DNA from: Ascidia mentula
Lineage: Eukaryota > Chordata > Ascidiacea > Phlebobranchia > Ascidiidae
Assembly (NCBI GenBank): GCA_947561715.1
Contig: OX387198.1
Coordinates: 11,470,001 to 11,534,000, forward strand
Direction of reading: 5' to 3'
DNA length: 64,000 bases
Position 1 is the first letter of the stretch, and the number at the start of each line of letters is the position of its first letter. Below, piece after piece: positions 13,432 through 25,428 of the stretch. Made by a program: the position numbers and the translations under genes. Below the pieces are notes generated by a model. The model did not search any database and was not told the origin of the DNA. It saw only the letters and a list, made by a program, of their open reading frames with translations.

Positions 13432-16400
13432 ATGGCAAATAGTTCTAGTGACACAGTTGTCCCGGCAACAATTAGCAATATGCCAGTGTCAGTAATACAC
13501 AAACCGGAGCCAACTTCACTCAAAAGAATGTTTCAGCAATTGGTTGCTGGTGGTGGAGCAGGTAACAAAAACCTCTTAATGTTTTTAATATTTTCACATA
13601 TAAACCCAAAAAGGATGTGGTGAATGCTACCTTATTGCCCAAACGAAATTCATTTTGTTCAACAAAAATTCAACAATATTCAAAATGTTATTTATACTTC
13701 TTATAGTTTTTCATGATGGTTTGCCATGTGTGGTTACTAGGTGGCAGAAGAGAGTTAATTTCCAAACTTTATTATTTTATATGAAATACATATTTTTTAT
13801 ATGAAAAATGTGGTTACTAGGTGGCAAAATATTTTATATGAAATACATTTTTGTTTTTGATAGGGCATTTGTAATCAATTTGTATTTTAAAATAAAGTTT
13901 TGTTACTACATATTTTTGATGCTCTTGACCTCTATCAAAATAAATTAAGATGTTATGACTTTACAGGTTTTGTGCATTTTTGCCAAGTGTAAACCAAGCT
14001 GTTGTAAAAAAAATATATGTCTTACGATATCATATCCTGGTTTGTTTTGCTCATAAATCCAAAATTATGCTTCCATTTGGTGCTTAATTAAAAAAACTTG
14101 TTTCCATGCCATAAATTGCTACATGTTGTGTTGTAACGAAAGGACCTGAAATAAACTTTACCAAAAATCAAAATTTGGAAACTACAGATTTCATCTGCAA
14201 CGCACGCAGTCACGCAATGTTACCAATGCAGTAATTATAGCCTGACATGGTTCAAGTGCCTGAAATCAACCGAGACCTCATTTTTGGCGCTTGTCATCTA
14301 TATCATGATTATTTCCAGTGTTGTGTCTGTTTTACAAATTAATTTTCTCTGTGCTTTCAGGCCTCGTTGAGATATGTCTTATGCATCCACTCGATGTGGT
14401 AAAAACAAGGTACTGTATTACAACACTGTAATAGCATGGTCCAAAGGCAATTGGATGTAACATAAGTGTTTTAGGTTCCAACTACAGGGAAGTGCACCTG
14501 GCTCTGTTCATTACCGTTCAGTTGCCCACTGCTTCACAACCATGTACAGAACCGAGGGGTTAGTGGCTTTGTTATGTCATGCCAGCCACCCTATTCTTTA
14601 AAAAGCATTTAATTTCCGACATAGATTCCTTTCATTTTACAAAGGAATTTTCCCCCCTATTCTGGCAGAAACACCTAAGAGAGCAGTCAAGGTAATGATA
14701 TTTAAAGAGGTGGTTTATAAACATACCAGGCCGTGTAATTAATGTATCATGGAAAAAACTTCATGCTTTCGATTTTTCGTGGTTGTGTTACAGTTTTTCT
14801 GCTTTGAGAGATATCAGGACCTGTTCAGCATGGGTGGGCCCAAAACTCCTTTGGTGAGTGTTTTAATAATTTAATCTACAGGGATATCCTTTGTCATCTA
14901 GTATTTTTCATATAAACAATGAACTTCCATTTTCAATCACTCAAAAGAAGTTACGTTTTGGTTGTGCGCGCAATACGTGTTAGTGGCACGTATTGTAGCC
15001 TGGCTCCCATTTTGTTGAAATTATTGATAAGACCTCATAAAAAACTCCTGCACAGTTCATGTAATCGCCATTTCCCAAACCAATTTGGATTACGTCACGA
15101 CTTTGGCTCGTTCGGTCAGAAAAGCCAAATGACAGCGGTTTACACAACGCGTGTCACTGGCGAATCAACACGTCCGCTAATCTGCGCATCCAATCACTGG
15201 CTGCACGTTTACTTTAGCGCTTACCGGTCATTGAGCGTCGATAAAGGATGGACGGTGCTTTGTCCACGTCGACTGCCCCCCAGACGGATTACTCGTAATT
15301 CGTTCGGGGACTGCTATTGTCCCAACAATTTTCAAGAGAGCTTAAGAATATCGGGGTTCGCAATTTCGGAGCTACCTCCCCTCTGGCTGTAAACACGTCC
15401 ACCCTCGATTGAGAAATTCGTAAGAAAACATGCAACGTGATGACGTCACCTGTTTTTGTGTTGCTCTCCAGTGTCAAGCATTTAAAATAACTTAATCCCG
15501 AGAGCGCAAACGTTATTTTAGTATTTAATTAAAATAAATAATACAATGTAAACTGAGTCCCCATTAACTGCACAGCCAAGTTGTTTACAAGTATTTACAA
15601 AGTGCCCATCCAGTTGTTTAATGCAGTATTCGCACTACAACGTGGCATGACACTGCACTTTCTTTCGTTTATTAGGCCGTATAACACCGGAGGTGTAAGT
15701 GTCGTTGTTCGAACACCCGCAAGCTATTAACCTCCCTGCACAATTGCTTCGTCCCCGCCGAAATCTCCATTTACGAATTATTCCAATAAAACCAAACCCG
15801 AAAAAACAGTCTCCGATAATTATGTCACAGTTATGCAACTGTTCAAGCGTCCACAGACAGAACATAATGTCATATTGTACAAGTGTGTTTTGTGGTTCTG
15901 TGTAGATCTACTCTCTAGCTGGCCTGTGTTCAGGTCTCACTGAGGCAGTCGTTATCAACCCATTCGAGAGGGTCAAAGTTCAACTGCAGTCGGAGAGGGA
16001 CATCAAGTTGAAGGACGTGAGTAACGCAACCGGTTTTCGTTTGCCCGAGGGTAAACACGGAAATAGCTTTTGTCCACATGCTAGTCAAGAGTAAATTTGG
16101 TGACAAAATACACCGATACATTCTGGAGAGATTGCTCGATAGCGCCACATTGCGGTCAACCGTTCGTGCGATATTTACAGTAAAACTAGTGTTTTTTTTT
16201 TAATTTTCGACAACGTAAAAACTTTTTGGATGCAATATTTTTTTGGGTATTACTTTCTTGAATAATGAAGCACCACAAACATGAAAAAGTTTATTTCCAC
16301 ATACTATAAAACTACACACCATTCTGTCAAATCTGTAGTTTGATTTTGTCAAGCGATTTTACCAGGTACTGGGATTTCACCAAAAATCTTTCCGTTATAT

Positions 16401-19400
16401 TGAGGGATACGAATAGGTTACTGTCATTGTAGATTATATCAGAGACATTTAAGAGGAAGTAATGTCAGCGCAAAAATTAATCAACTCCCAGACTGGCGAC
16501 AGAGCAGGCATCTATCACTTGGCCTATACGTTTTCCCCGGCACACCTTTTAAACCAAAAATCCTGCGCACACACGTCCACATTCGCCGGGTTTCATTCAA
16601 CAGACCTACTCTCGACGACTGTTGTTAAATACAGACCTTTTCATGTATTGTGTCTCCCGTGCCCGCGCGGCCTCGGCAAAGCCGCGAATGGGTCCTAATG
16701 AGTGTCAGCCTGGGTGGGCCGCGGGGGCCGCGCACTACTTACCCCTTAAATCGGGGGCGAAACTGCTTTCTAACTCCCCCAGGACCGAACCGACCGGCAT
16801 AGCTTGCATAATTGTCGCCATTGTATCTGTGACATCACAATGAGAGATGGGGGTAATCCCGGTGCGGGCGCTGATCAAACAATGAACCCGGGTCCGAAAT
16901 ACTCTTCCCGCTCATGGGGAGGTTGTCACGCAATAGCGCTGGGGGTGAGTCAGTACGGGCCCGGGCCCCAGCCCTTTGGGGTCGATACGCAGAGTCAATA
17001 ACGGCGAACCTTAATGACAGCGCGCGGCAAAATGCGATTACGCGGCGAGATGCCGCGGTCACGCCAAGTTGCCAATGACTAGAGCGGGCGTTGTGCCTCC
17101 GAGCGACACTGTTTTTTTGCCTTCAATCGGCATCAGAAAATTAAGCCCTCAATCCTGGGAATTTATTCCTCCGTGCTGGGTCTTGTGTTTGTTGAGAACC
17201 GCATTCCGATGTGATAATTCGCTCGCCCCCGCATCATGGGATATTCTCGACGGTTTGCACGAGAAAATCCACTTGTTTCTGAAGGTTTACTTACAGTCCG
17301 CTTGCTCTCCAAAGACGCGTCGTTTTTTATTTGCTCCGTTGTTGATTTTGTGAGCTATCCTCCCCGTGGATGATGGAATTATAGTGTGACAGTTGGCTGC
17401 AGGCATTCCTAACAGTGCGCTGAAAAATCGGTTCGGCAAATAAACTCGCATCAAGAAAAAAATTCTTGCATGTTTTGTTTGAATGATCGATAAGATTTCT
17501 ATGCTCAGCGCTCTTTTTCTTCATTAAGGTAGTGTGGCCCGGGTCATGCAAAACTATTTATATGTTCAAGTTAAGCAAAATACGCCTCGTTTATTAAAAA
17601 AAAATATTTGGAATGGTGTTATTTTAGGGTGCATCATTTTAGGGGCAAAAAGGCTTCAATACCCATTGTTGAAACTGTTTCGTAAAAATAAAATATATTC
17701 CTAATTTCCACAGACTGTCCTATTGTAGTTTTTTATTATTTATACAATTTGTTTTGTCAAAATTTTTTATTGGGTCGCTACAAAAGCACTCCTGGAACGC
17801 ACCAGAGTGCCATCTTTACTTTTGATATTTTAACCCAAATTTGTTGACGTAATCTTGGCGTGGCTAAAGCACTTGAATCACATTCGAAAATAACTCCTCG
17901 CAAACATTATTGTTTGCCATATTAAAATATATCACTGATTACAGCAACAATCCACATTCTCAAAAGCGCGCCAGATCATCAAAGCTGATGGGTACGGAAT
18001 GATGGGAATCAACAGGGGACTCACCGCCACCTTGGGTCGACATGGGGTGTGGAACATGGTCTACTTCGGCGTATTTCATTCGGCAAAGAAACATATTCCC
18101 GAAACCGAGGTTAGAATCCTAATATGCTGTTTTCATCTGTTTTTTGTTTCTTATAGTTGTTTTTAAACAGATGGAGATAATTATGCTTAAAAATATATTT
18201 AAAATATTTCCTTTCCAAATATGGGACAATTGCATTTTCTGTAATACAAAACCAAGGCTGTACGTAATTAGGTTTTGACCAAAAATGGTTCGTAAAGTTT
18301 TTCCTGCGTTCAACACATATGCGTTTTAATTAAACACGTTCCATGAAGCGTAAATAAACGCAGTTTGTTGCTTTTTTATTTTTTTAAGGAAACAAAACTA
18401 AAATCAAACCCTAATAACCAAAGCAATATTTAAAGAAAACAGAATGACGTACTTTAAAGTTCGTGGCAATGATTCAGTTGTTTCGAGTTTTGCCAAAAAA
18501 ATCGCAGACTCGCCCCCACGGTCGAGGGTCGTCGCCACCCGTGTTCTCTTCAACATTCCACATCCGACTTGACGCTATTTACGTGCTCGACAAACTGCAA
18601 ACACCGCCCTCGCTAATCTAATTGTCGTTCCCGGTGTTGCCATAGCAAATTCGTTAAAAGCGGGCGACGCACACCTGTGCCGTGGTCCCAAGGCCTTTTT
18701 CTACCTCGTTCAAAGCCGTGGGGCAAGTGACGTGGCCTCCTGGTTATGACACTTGTTTGTACACGGGTCACGGCTTCCTCCGGTCCATCTGTTCCCCGCG
18801 CCATAGTGTCCACTTTGGTGAAGGTAAACCCTGCCACGGGCTGTTGGGAACCAAAGCCGCCGGTCTCGCCGAGGTCACTTTGGATACTTCAGTAGCGACC
18901 GCTGTAAAAACGGCATATTCTAAAGAGCTGGCCATTTTTTTCTGATTTCTATGTTGTCATGGTTCGGTATGCAAACGAGTTAACCCCGTAGAAAATAAAA
19001 GATACGCCTAATGTGAGTTGAACATGAATGGAAGTATTTAAGACAATGAATGCGTGACCATAGGATATAATTCGAAAACTTAATTTTTTTTATATAATAA
19101 CCATTTTCTCAACTACTCGTATTCAACGTTGTCTTAAATCCACCATGGACACCATGGAAAATTGTTATTTCGGGTTCTTCTTCGGTTTTTGCGTCCAAAT
19201 CGATGAGGTCATAAGTCGTCGACGCCCTTTTATCTAAACCCTGGCACGACGAGATTGACATCAGCCGCTACTCTATATAACCACCATGTCAGCGTGTTTA
19301 TATTTTCTGGACCCGGCTATGCGCTTTGTGGCGCTTGTCACGCAACGACTTGAAACCCTTTCCCTCCTCTGTCCTTCCCTAATGTTTGAACAAGAACCCC

Positions 19401-21485
19401 TCCACCCCCCACCCGCGAATGGGCTCGGGGCCCCCAAAATCGCTTCATTTCCTCTCCCGAAAAGTCCGTGACACAATACCCCCTCCGGTTGCTGATAAAT
19501 TAGCGTCAGCGCTGGCCTTTTCTTGACATTGTGTCGTCCGGCCTGTGTTACATGGTACCGCTCACAGTCCACGGCCTTCGCGTTTTTGTTTCCCGCAATT
19601 CCGAGCGTGAAAGGACTTATTCACGCCCAATAACCTCGTAGCGATTCCTTTCTGTCCGTGGGACCCCGGTCTGATTATCCCTGACGGCCCCAGTGTTCCG
19701 GCAGGATTGGGTTTGAAGCGTGGAAGTTAATTTGGTCGAACACACCCAGGAATGCTACGCCCCCTTGCACGCGAAGGCCGCCGTTGCTCTGTGCAGAAAG
19801 TTTAATGAGAACCCGACTCATGGTTACTGTGTTGTTTTGGTGCCTACGTCAATGTGCTGTGAAAAGGGAATTGGAAAACAACTGAACAAAGCTGTGGAAA
19901 CATCACCTGTGTTTGCTCGAATCACCAGGGAACGGGAACTGCATGAAATTTCTGGGAACCTCCCCTTCTTTCACAAAATATGGGGTTTTCCTCATGCTGT
20001 GCTGGTTGTAACGTTCCTCCTTCTTACACCACCAGACATATCGACTTCAGCCCCGACACCACCAAGATCATAAAGGCCATTTGGTACTAACAAGGCACGT
20101 CGAATCCAAAACACCCTTTCCTTGAACGCCATTTTCCCAGAACCGCGTTGTGTCGCCTTATGGATGCTCGACGGGCGTCAAATGCTGACGAATACCGACG
20201 TCTCAACACTCATTGAAGGGCATTGGTAACGGCGCGTTAAGACTGTTATGGGCGTTATGCCTCGCACGAGCGCTCGCATGCGACTACAGGCCGCGGGCCG
20301 ATGCATGCAAGCGAACGTGAAAGACAAAACCTCGTCTTTCACGCCCCGAGAAGTGAAACTGTCAGTTTATGTAGCGTGAAACCCACCCTGTGAGGTTTTT
20401 GTGAATGGACGTTCGGTGGTGCATTGTTTTTGTGAACGGTCCAGTGGTAAAACGTTGCTCACGCCGGCTTGGCGATCGTCGCTCAGTGCGTTTTTGTGGT
20501 GTCTGGGATTTCGCTGTGCCCCGTATCTGTGAAGACGGTGGATGGTTTGAAACTGTTCTTCACAACTCAACTAACTCATTGTTCATTGCAATGAATTGCA
20601 TTTGTATGTAATTTATATGTTTGTAGGCATCAATTTTTGTCCTTCCGTGCGAAGCAAAACAACAGCAATTCAAGTATTTTTTTTTCTTTTCATCTCACCA
20701 AAAAAAACTGTTTAACATCCAAAGGCAAATAACCAACTTTTCACCTTTTTTCCAATTCAGTCCAACTTCGCCAAAGTGTCCTACCGTCTGACGTTGGGTC
20801 TTGCCGCTGGGACGCTTGCTTCCATCATCAACATTCCATACGATGTTGCAAAAAGTCGCATACAAGGGCCCCAGCCCGTCCCTGGCCAGATAAAGTACTA
20901 CGGCGCACACAAGGCCATGTACATCATTTTCAAAGAGGAGGGGTGAGCTATTTTACGTCAGAAAATACCAGTCGTTGCTTAGTAACACTGTATTGTGGAT
21001 ATTTTTAGATTCCTCGCGTTGTACAAGGGTTTGGTGCCGAAGCTTATGAGACTTGGACCAAGTAAGACTTTTATTGCCCTATAACCTAGACCAGAGGTTC
21101 CCAAACTGTGGCCCATGGCCCAGAAGTGGCTCGCAAGGACACATTGGGTCACAAAGCTATTTGAACAGATGGTTGTATATTATAAAATACCGGACATGAC
21201 CTTAATAACAAATAATTGTGTTGTTAAGCCACAAAAGATTGTTAAATGCCAAACATTTTCTTAATAAATCGCTTGTGATTAACTATTTTTCTTGAAACAC
21301 TTCAACGACAAAATATTTAAAAAAAAATTTGGGCTGAACAAGTTTTGGGAGCCACGTGAGTCGAGTCGACAACAGACGACCTAGACAAAAAAAAATCGCA
21401 TTATAATTTTTGACTTGCAGGTGGTGCGATTATGATGATGGTGTACGAATCCATATCCGAGTTTCTGGCCAAAAAGTTTCCCTAG
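13432..21485 (+). CDS. SLC25A21: Mitochondrial 2-oxodicarboxylate carrier, 10 exons, 321 aa
   Basis: Exons 13432-13561, 14361-14409, 14475-14558, 14625-14691, 14794-14853, 15906-16016, 17945-18109, 20761-20942, 21009-21061 and 21421-21485 join in phase with GT/AG introns. The 321-residue product is slightly longer than the 299-residue human protein, with extra length in the N-terminal tail. It shows the three mitochondrial-carrier repeats, each with the PX[DE]XX[KR] signature: HPLDVVKTR (53-58), NPFERVKVQ (149-154) and IPYDVAKSR (248-253). Family members exchange 2-oxoadipate and 2-oxoglutarate across the inner mitochondrial membrane in lysine and tryptophan breakdown. The call rests on overall resemblance to SLC25A21 and on the neighbouring Pax1/9, its usual genomic partner. 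Introns 5 to 7 (1-2.7 kb) are unusually long for this gene and contain GC-rich non-coding blocks. These probably serve Pax1/9 rather than this metabolic gene. Confidence 0.95.
13727..13858. repeat. Local duplicated segment in SLC25A21 intron 1
   Basis: The string gtggttactaggtggca occurs twice, near 13730 and 13810, and ttttatatgaaatacat also occurs twice within the same 130 bases. It looks like a small imperfect tandem duplication inside the AT-rich first intron. Confidence 0.6.
15060..15480. promoter_or_regulatory. GC-richer non-coding block in SLC25A21 intron 5
   Basis: A block of balanced composition stands out from AT-rich intron DNA on both sides and includes motifs such as ttacgtcacgac (CRE-like). 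An open frame of 157 codons covers part of it but shows no family resemblance and is not spliced into the carrier. It is a candidate enhancer by position and composition only. Confidence 0.35.
16460..17300. promoter_or_regulatory. Strongly GC-rich non-coding block in SLC25A21 intron 6
   Basis: This is the sharpest compositional island in the gene. It contains gtgggccgcgggggccgcgc near 16720 and the perfect palindrome GGGCCCGGGCCC near 16958-16970. A forkhead-like TGTTTGTT lies at about 17186. No coding frame in it joins the carrier exons. In other deuterostomes SLC25A21 introns carry conserved pharyngeal-cluster elements, so this is the first place to look for one here. That link is inferred from position. 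Confidence 0.45.
18480..20560. promoter_or_regulatory. GC-richer non-coding blocks in SLC25A21 intron 7
   Basis: The largest intron of the gene (18110-20760) contains two compositionally raised stretches, about 18480-18910 and 19190-20560, separated by AT-rich DNA. Open frames of 60-117 codons occur but none resembles a known family or splices in phase. They are candidate regulatory DNA by composition and by lying inside the Pax1/9-linked carrier gene. Confidence 0.35.
21092..21378. mobile_element. hAT-like MITE in SLC25A21 intron 9
   Basis: The left end reads cagaggttcccaaactg, a classic hAT-type terminus. The 8-bp sequence acctagac flanks the segment exactly on both sides (21084-21091 and 21379-21386), as expected for a hAT target-site duplication. 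The inner sequence agttttgggagccacgtg near 21340 resembles the opposite terminus. However, the actual right tip is not a clean inverted match, so the element may be worn or its edge may be shifted. No coding capacity. Confidence 0.5.
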
Positions 21486-24400
21486 ACCTCAAGCCGCTCT
21501 TGATTTTTTCAATGCGTTTTCTTTGCGCAGTCACGACTATGCACCGTGCAGTGTGGTACAGCCTTGCTTTTGGCCATGTATTTTCACATGGTGCGTTGTG
21601 TAATGTCGTGCGTTGTTAACGTTTACAGTCGGGTCTAGAAGCGGATTTTCATCATGGATTCTCGTGTACGCTTGTTTTATTGTTACATTGGTATTTTATG
21701 TTTTATTGATGCTATTGTATTGCGACTATACAGTTTCAGCTTTAAATTTTAGCGATTTTTGTGTATTTTGCTGCGTTTCTCTGGATAACATTTTATTATG
21801 TGTTTATAATTAGCCAATGCGTGTTATTGTGCAATCGCTAATTTCCTCCAAAGTTTCGAGCAATTTTGAGTATTTTTTTACGTCCGTTTGTGATCGTGTA
21901 ACGTGTTGTGCCATTAATATGAAAATAGTTTATATTTTTTTTCTAAATTATTGATCAGTTTTTCCTGTAAACTCGTTTTCGTGTCAAATTTCTACCTTTC
22001 TGTACTGAAGATGACTAGAACTTTATAGTATTAAGTACATAAAAACCATTCGTTTGATGTTACGCCGTGCTTGTCCGTTTTTTATATTCCCTTTAAAATT
22101 TCCACATAGCCCCATTACAGATAACCATTACAAAGCAGTAAATGCACTGTCTGTATTTTTGTAGCTATATTACCACGAAGAAATAAAATAGCCATTCATC
22201 CATTATCTGGAACTTTTTGCGACAGTTTAATCTGCATTGCTTACAGCTTAATATGTGCAATCGCATTACAGACCGCCGCTTTGATCCTGTGCGGATGGAA
22301 AAACATATCCGTTTTACAATGTGAGTGTTACTCTGTGCAGCATGCGATTCGCTACAATCCTCATACGCTCGTTTTAGTTCTTTGGCGGGTTTTGAACCAA
22401 TATCTTGGTGTATGTTGTTCTCGTTTCTTGATCCAAACGCTAACGGAAAGCTTTGAACAAGCAGATCACCAGAAACATGGAGAATGAAATTGGTCGAGTT
22501 TCCGCAAAACAGAACTTTATAGCTGCTTATTGTGTAACTGCGTTGTTTGTGCAACTTCTTATTGATTTGGTGTTTTCGTACCGTTTCACATAAAACGTCG
22601 GTGCTTTCATTCATCTTGTCATTTCCAATCGTTCATTACTTCCTCCAATAAATACATCAGCGAAAACGTGTTTCTTGTGCCAACATTACAATTATATTTT
22701 CGGGATGATAAGTGTTTAGGTGTGAAATAAAAAATGTCAGGGGGTGCTATAGAAAAGGGCAAGAAATAATGATCTAGTCTAGAATATTGCTTTGTCCGGA
22801 TTTAACATTACACGAGTTGCACATTCACGAGAGTCTACGAATCCTATTTACATAATCTGCATTACCTTCCCCACGCAAAAGCACCTCTTTAAAAAAATCC
22901 AACTTCGTCCCAGTTGTTGTTCGCTTTCTGTCGACAGTTAGGCGGTCGAAGCAATAATTTCGCAACCTGTAAGCTGCACGAACTCCATCGCACGATGATT
23001 CATTCAACCTGGGAAATCGGCAGAAAAAACAACCAGCGCCCGCAGAAATCGTAAACTCGGTAGACGAAGGACGACCAGAAGCGGGGCTTAATAAAAAACA
23101 ACCGCACGATTGGCAGCTCCGGAAATGTAGAGGTCAGATGTCAAGCGCCCGGTAAAAAGCAATGTCGATATACGGAGTATTCTACCCCCTCTCTATTGTC
23201 ATCGTAACTGTCAGCGGGTTCTTAACCACGAGCAAATTGAGGTTGCTATGGATTTTCTCTTTTAAACCCTGTTTAAAAATGGAGAATTTAACATTAGAAA
23301 AAGTTAGTAACACCTCTTTTAAAGTGTCAAAATATTATTTTTGAATCTCAGCAATTCTTTTCACAGTAACCATTTTCTTTACTGGACAATTTATCTTATT
23401 GCAGGTTTCGCCCAACTTATACTCAAGTAACAACCATTGCTATTTTATTGCTTAGCAGCATCAAACAAGCTAGTCAATTGCACCAGTGGTTTCCAACATT
23501 CATGAAACGGTAACGTTCTTATCCCAAAAATATGTCATGACGCACCGAAAAATGTTGCCAGTTTTCAGACACGAATTCGCCTGTATTACCTATATGCAAT
23601 CTGGTATGGAAATAAAATCTGTCCAAAGCCTCAAGTAAGCTTGCGACGCCCCTACAACATTAAAACGACGCACCATTTGGGAACCAATGAATTACAGCAA
23701 CACGGAATTAGTTTTGCTTCTGGGATTTGAAAAACGGTGTGGATTTACTTGCGTGAGAGTGATTTTTGCCTGGCAGCCCACAAGATAAAAATCAGGGCGT
23801 CGGCGAATGGTGGTGTCAATCGTTGTGAAGGGTCGGTAAGCCCAGTCCAATCACAACAAAGTCACGGATAAAGGAACCGATGATCCCGCATCAAAATACG
23901 CATTACCATGGGTGACAATGGATGGCATGCCTCGCTTTGCGTGCCTGAATTGTCGTTGGTCGGATTAACAAGGCCTATTGAATTAGATTTTCGTCATATG
24001 GCAGTGGAGACTGCGTTTCAAAAAAGGCAAAATAACTGTTTGCAATAATTTCTAATTAACTGTTGCTCATTTCAATGTTCTGTAACCCTCGCTTTTTATC
24101 AATACAAAAATTCGAGTCACAAACATTTTCGCATGACCAAGTTGTTGTTTATTGTTTTTTATTATCCACCATGATTTAAGTAGCACAAAGTGTAGGGGTA
24201 AACAACAATCGATGCAATAAACTGAACTAAAACAAGTTAGTAATGCTACTATATTAAGATATATATATTTATACAACGTATTTGTTAGTGCAAGTTCGGG
24301 CGCGATTGATACAGAACGAACAACACAAAAAACAATTATACGATAATCATCACAAGTAAAAAAACAAAACTGTTATTTCTTCCCACAAAATAGCAATAGG

Positions 24401-25254
24401 CAGTAGAAAGAAATGGCTATTTGACATGCTAAAATTGTTTCTACAGGCAGCTGTTTTCAAGTATTATGTTGCATATTGTTATACAATCGTTCAAGTGGCT
24501 AGAAAACACGTTTTTTTCGAGATTTCCAAGTACAAGTCGTAGTATTGGTAAGTGTTGGTGCTGCATTTTTATGATTGTTCGTTTTTGGCCGGTTACCATG
24601 TCACCAGCAGCCTCCGTCACGCGCCACCTCACGCGAAAAACGCGCGCTTTGAGTTCCATCATTGCAGCATTTAGCAAGCGACGAAAAGGAACACAAATAT
24701 TACGACGTAACAGGCCCAGAATTTGCCATCGTCACTCTCGCAACCGACGTTGACTTGCTTTCCGAAGAAATCTTTGGTTCTGCGGTAAAAGTTCAAGTAT
24801 AATTACTCAGTGAAGGTGGGTTTTTGACTAATAAGTATGTAGACAATTTTGGCGCAACACAGTTATTAGTTTTGCCTTATTATGACTTTTCTCAATTGTC
24901 CAACGCGAGCACGCTAAGACTTCAAAGGCGAACACGTGCAGCCGAACCAGGGCCGAGAGAGCGTTTGTGTGCGTTTGCACCGAAGCGAATCAAAACTTGG
25001 GCATACGGAGCGCCCAAAATTGAGTTTGCGTCCCTTTGAATGAAGTCAAATGTGCGTGTTGTGTCACGCAATCAAATACCTTGAAAATTTTGACGGTAAT
25101 TTGACCTTAGGGATCAACAACTTATCCGTGTTTACTCCGAAATGTCGTTGCTGTTATAGAAACCTGGTTTTTAGTGGATCCACGGAGATCTTAGTTTTTA
25201 GCGAAAACTGCGTGGCCCAAGTCCGTAATTTGTGTTGCAAACACGATTTGATGA
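21486..25254. other. Spacer between convergent SLC25A21 and Pax1/9
   Basis: This region holds both 3' UTRs. An AATAAA at 22182-22187 could end SLC25A21 with a 3' UTR of about 700 bases. On the opposite strand, AATAAA complements near 24147 and 24158 could end Pax1/9. The remaining open frames, including a 149-codon one at 22614-22165 on the - strand, are compositionally ordinary and unrecognised. A GC-richer patch lies at about 24590-24740. Confidence 0.45.
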
Positions 25255-25366
25255 TCACACTAAAGAGCTGCGAAAAATCAACTTGCCTGTTTGCGAAGTG
25301 TGCGCTTGCTTCTGGTAAACTTGCCCTCCAGTCTGCGCGCCATTTTGTGAGTGGTGGTGGTGCTGC

Positions 25367-25428
<62 letters not shown>

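Noticed and set aside
22165-22614. A 149-codon - strand frame between SLC25A21 and Pax1/9
   Set aside because: No resemblance to any family and located in probable 3' UTR DNA.
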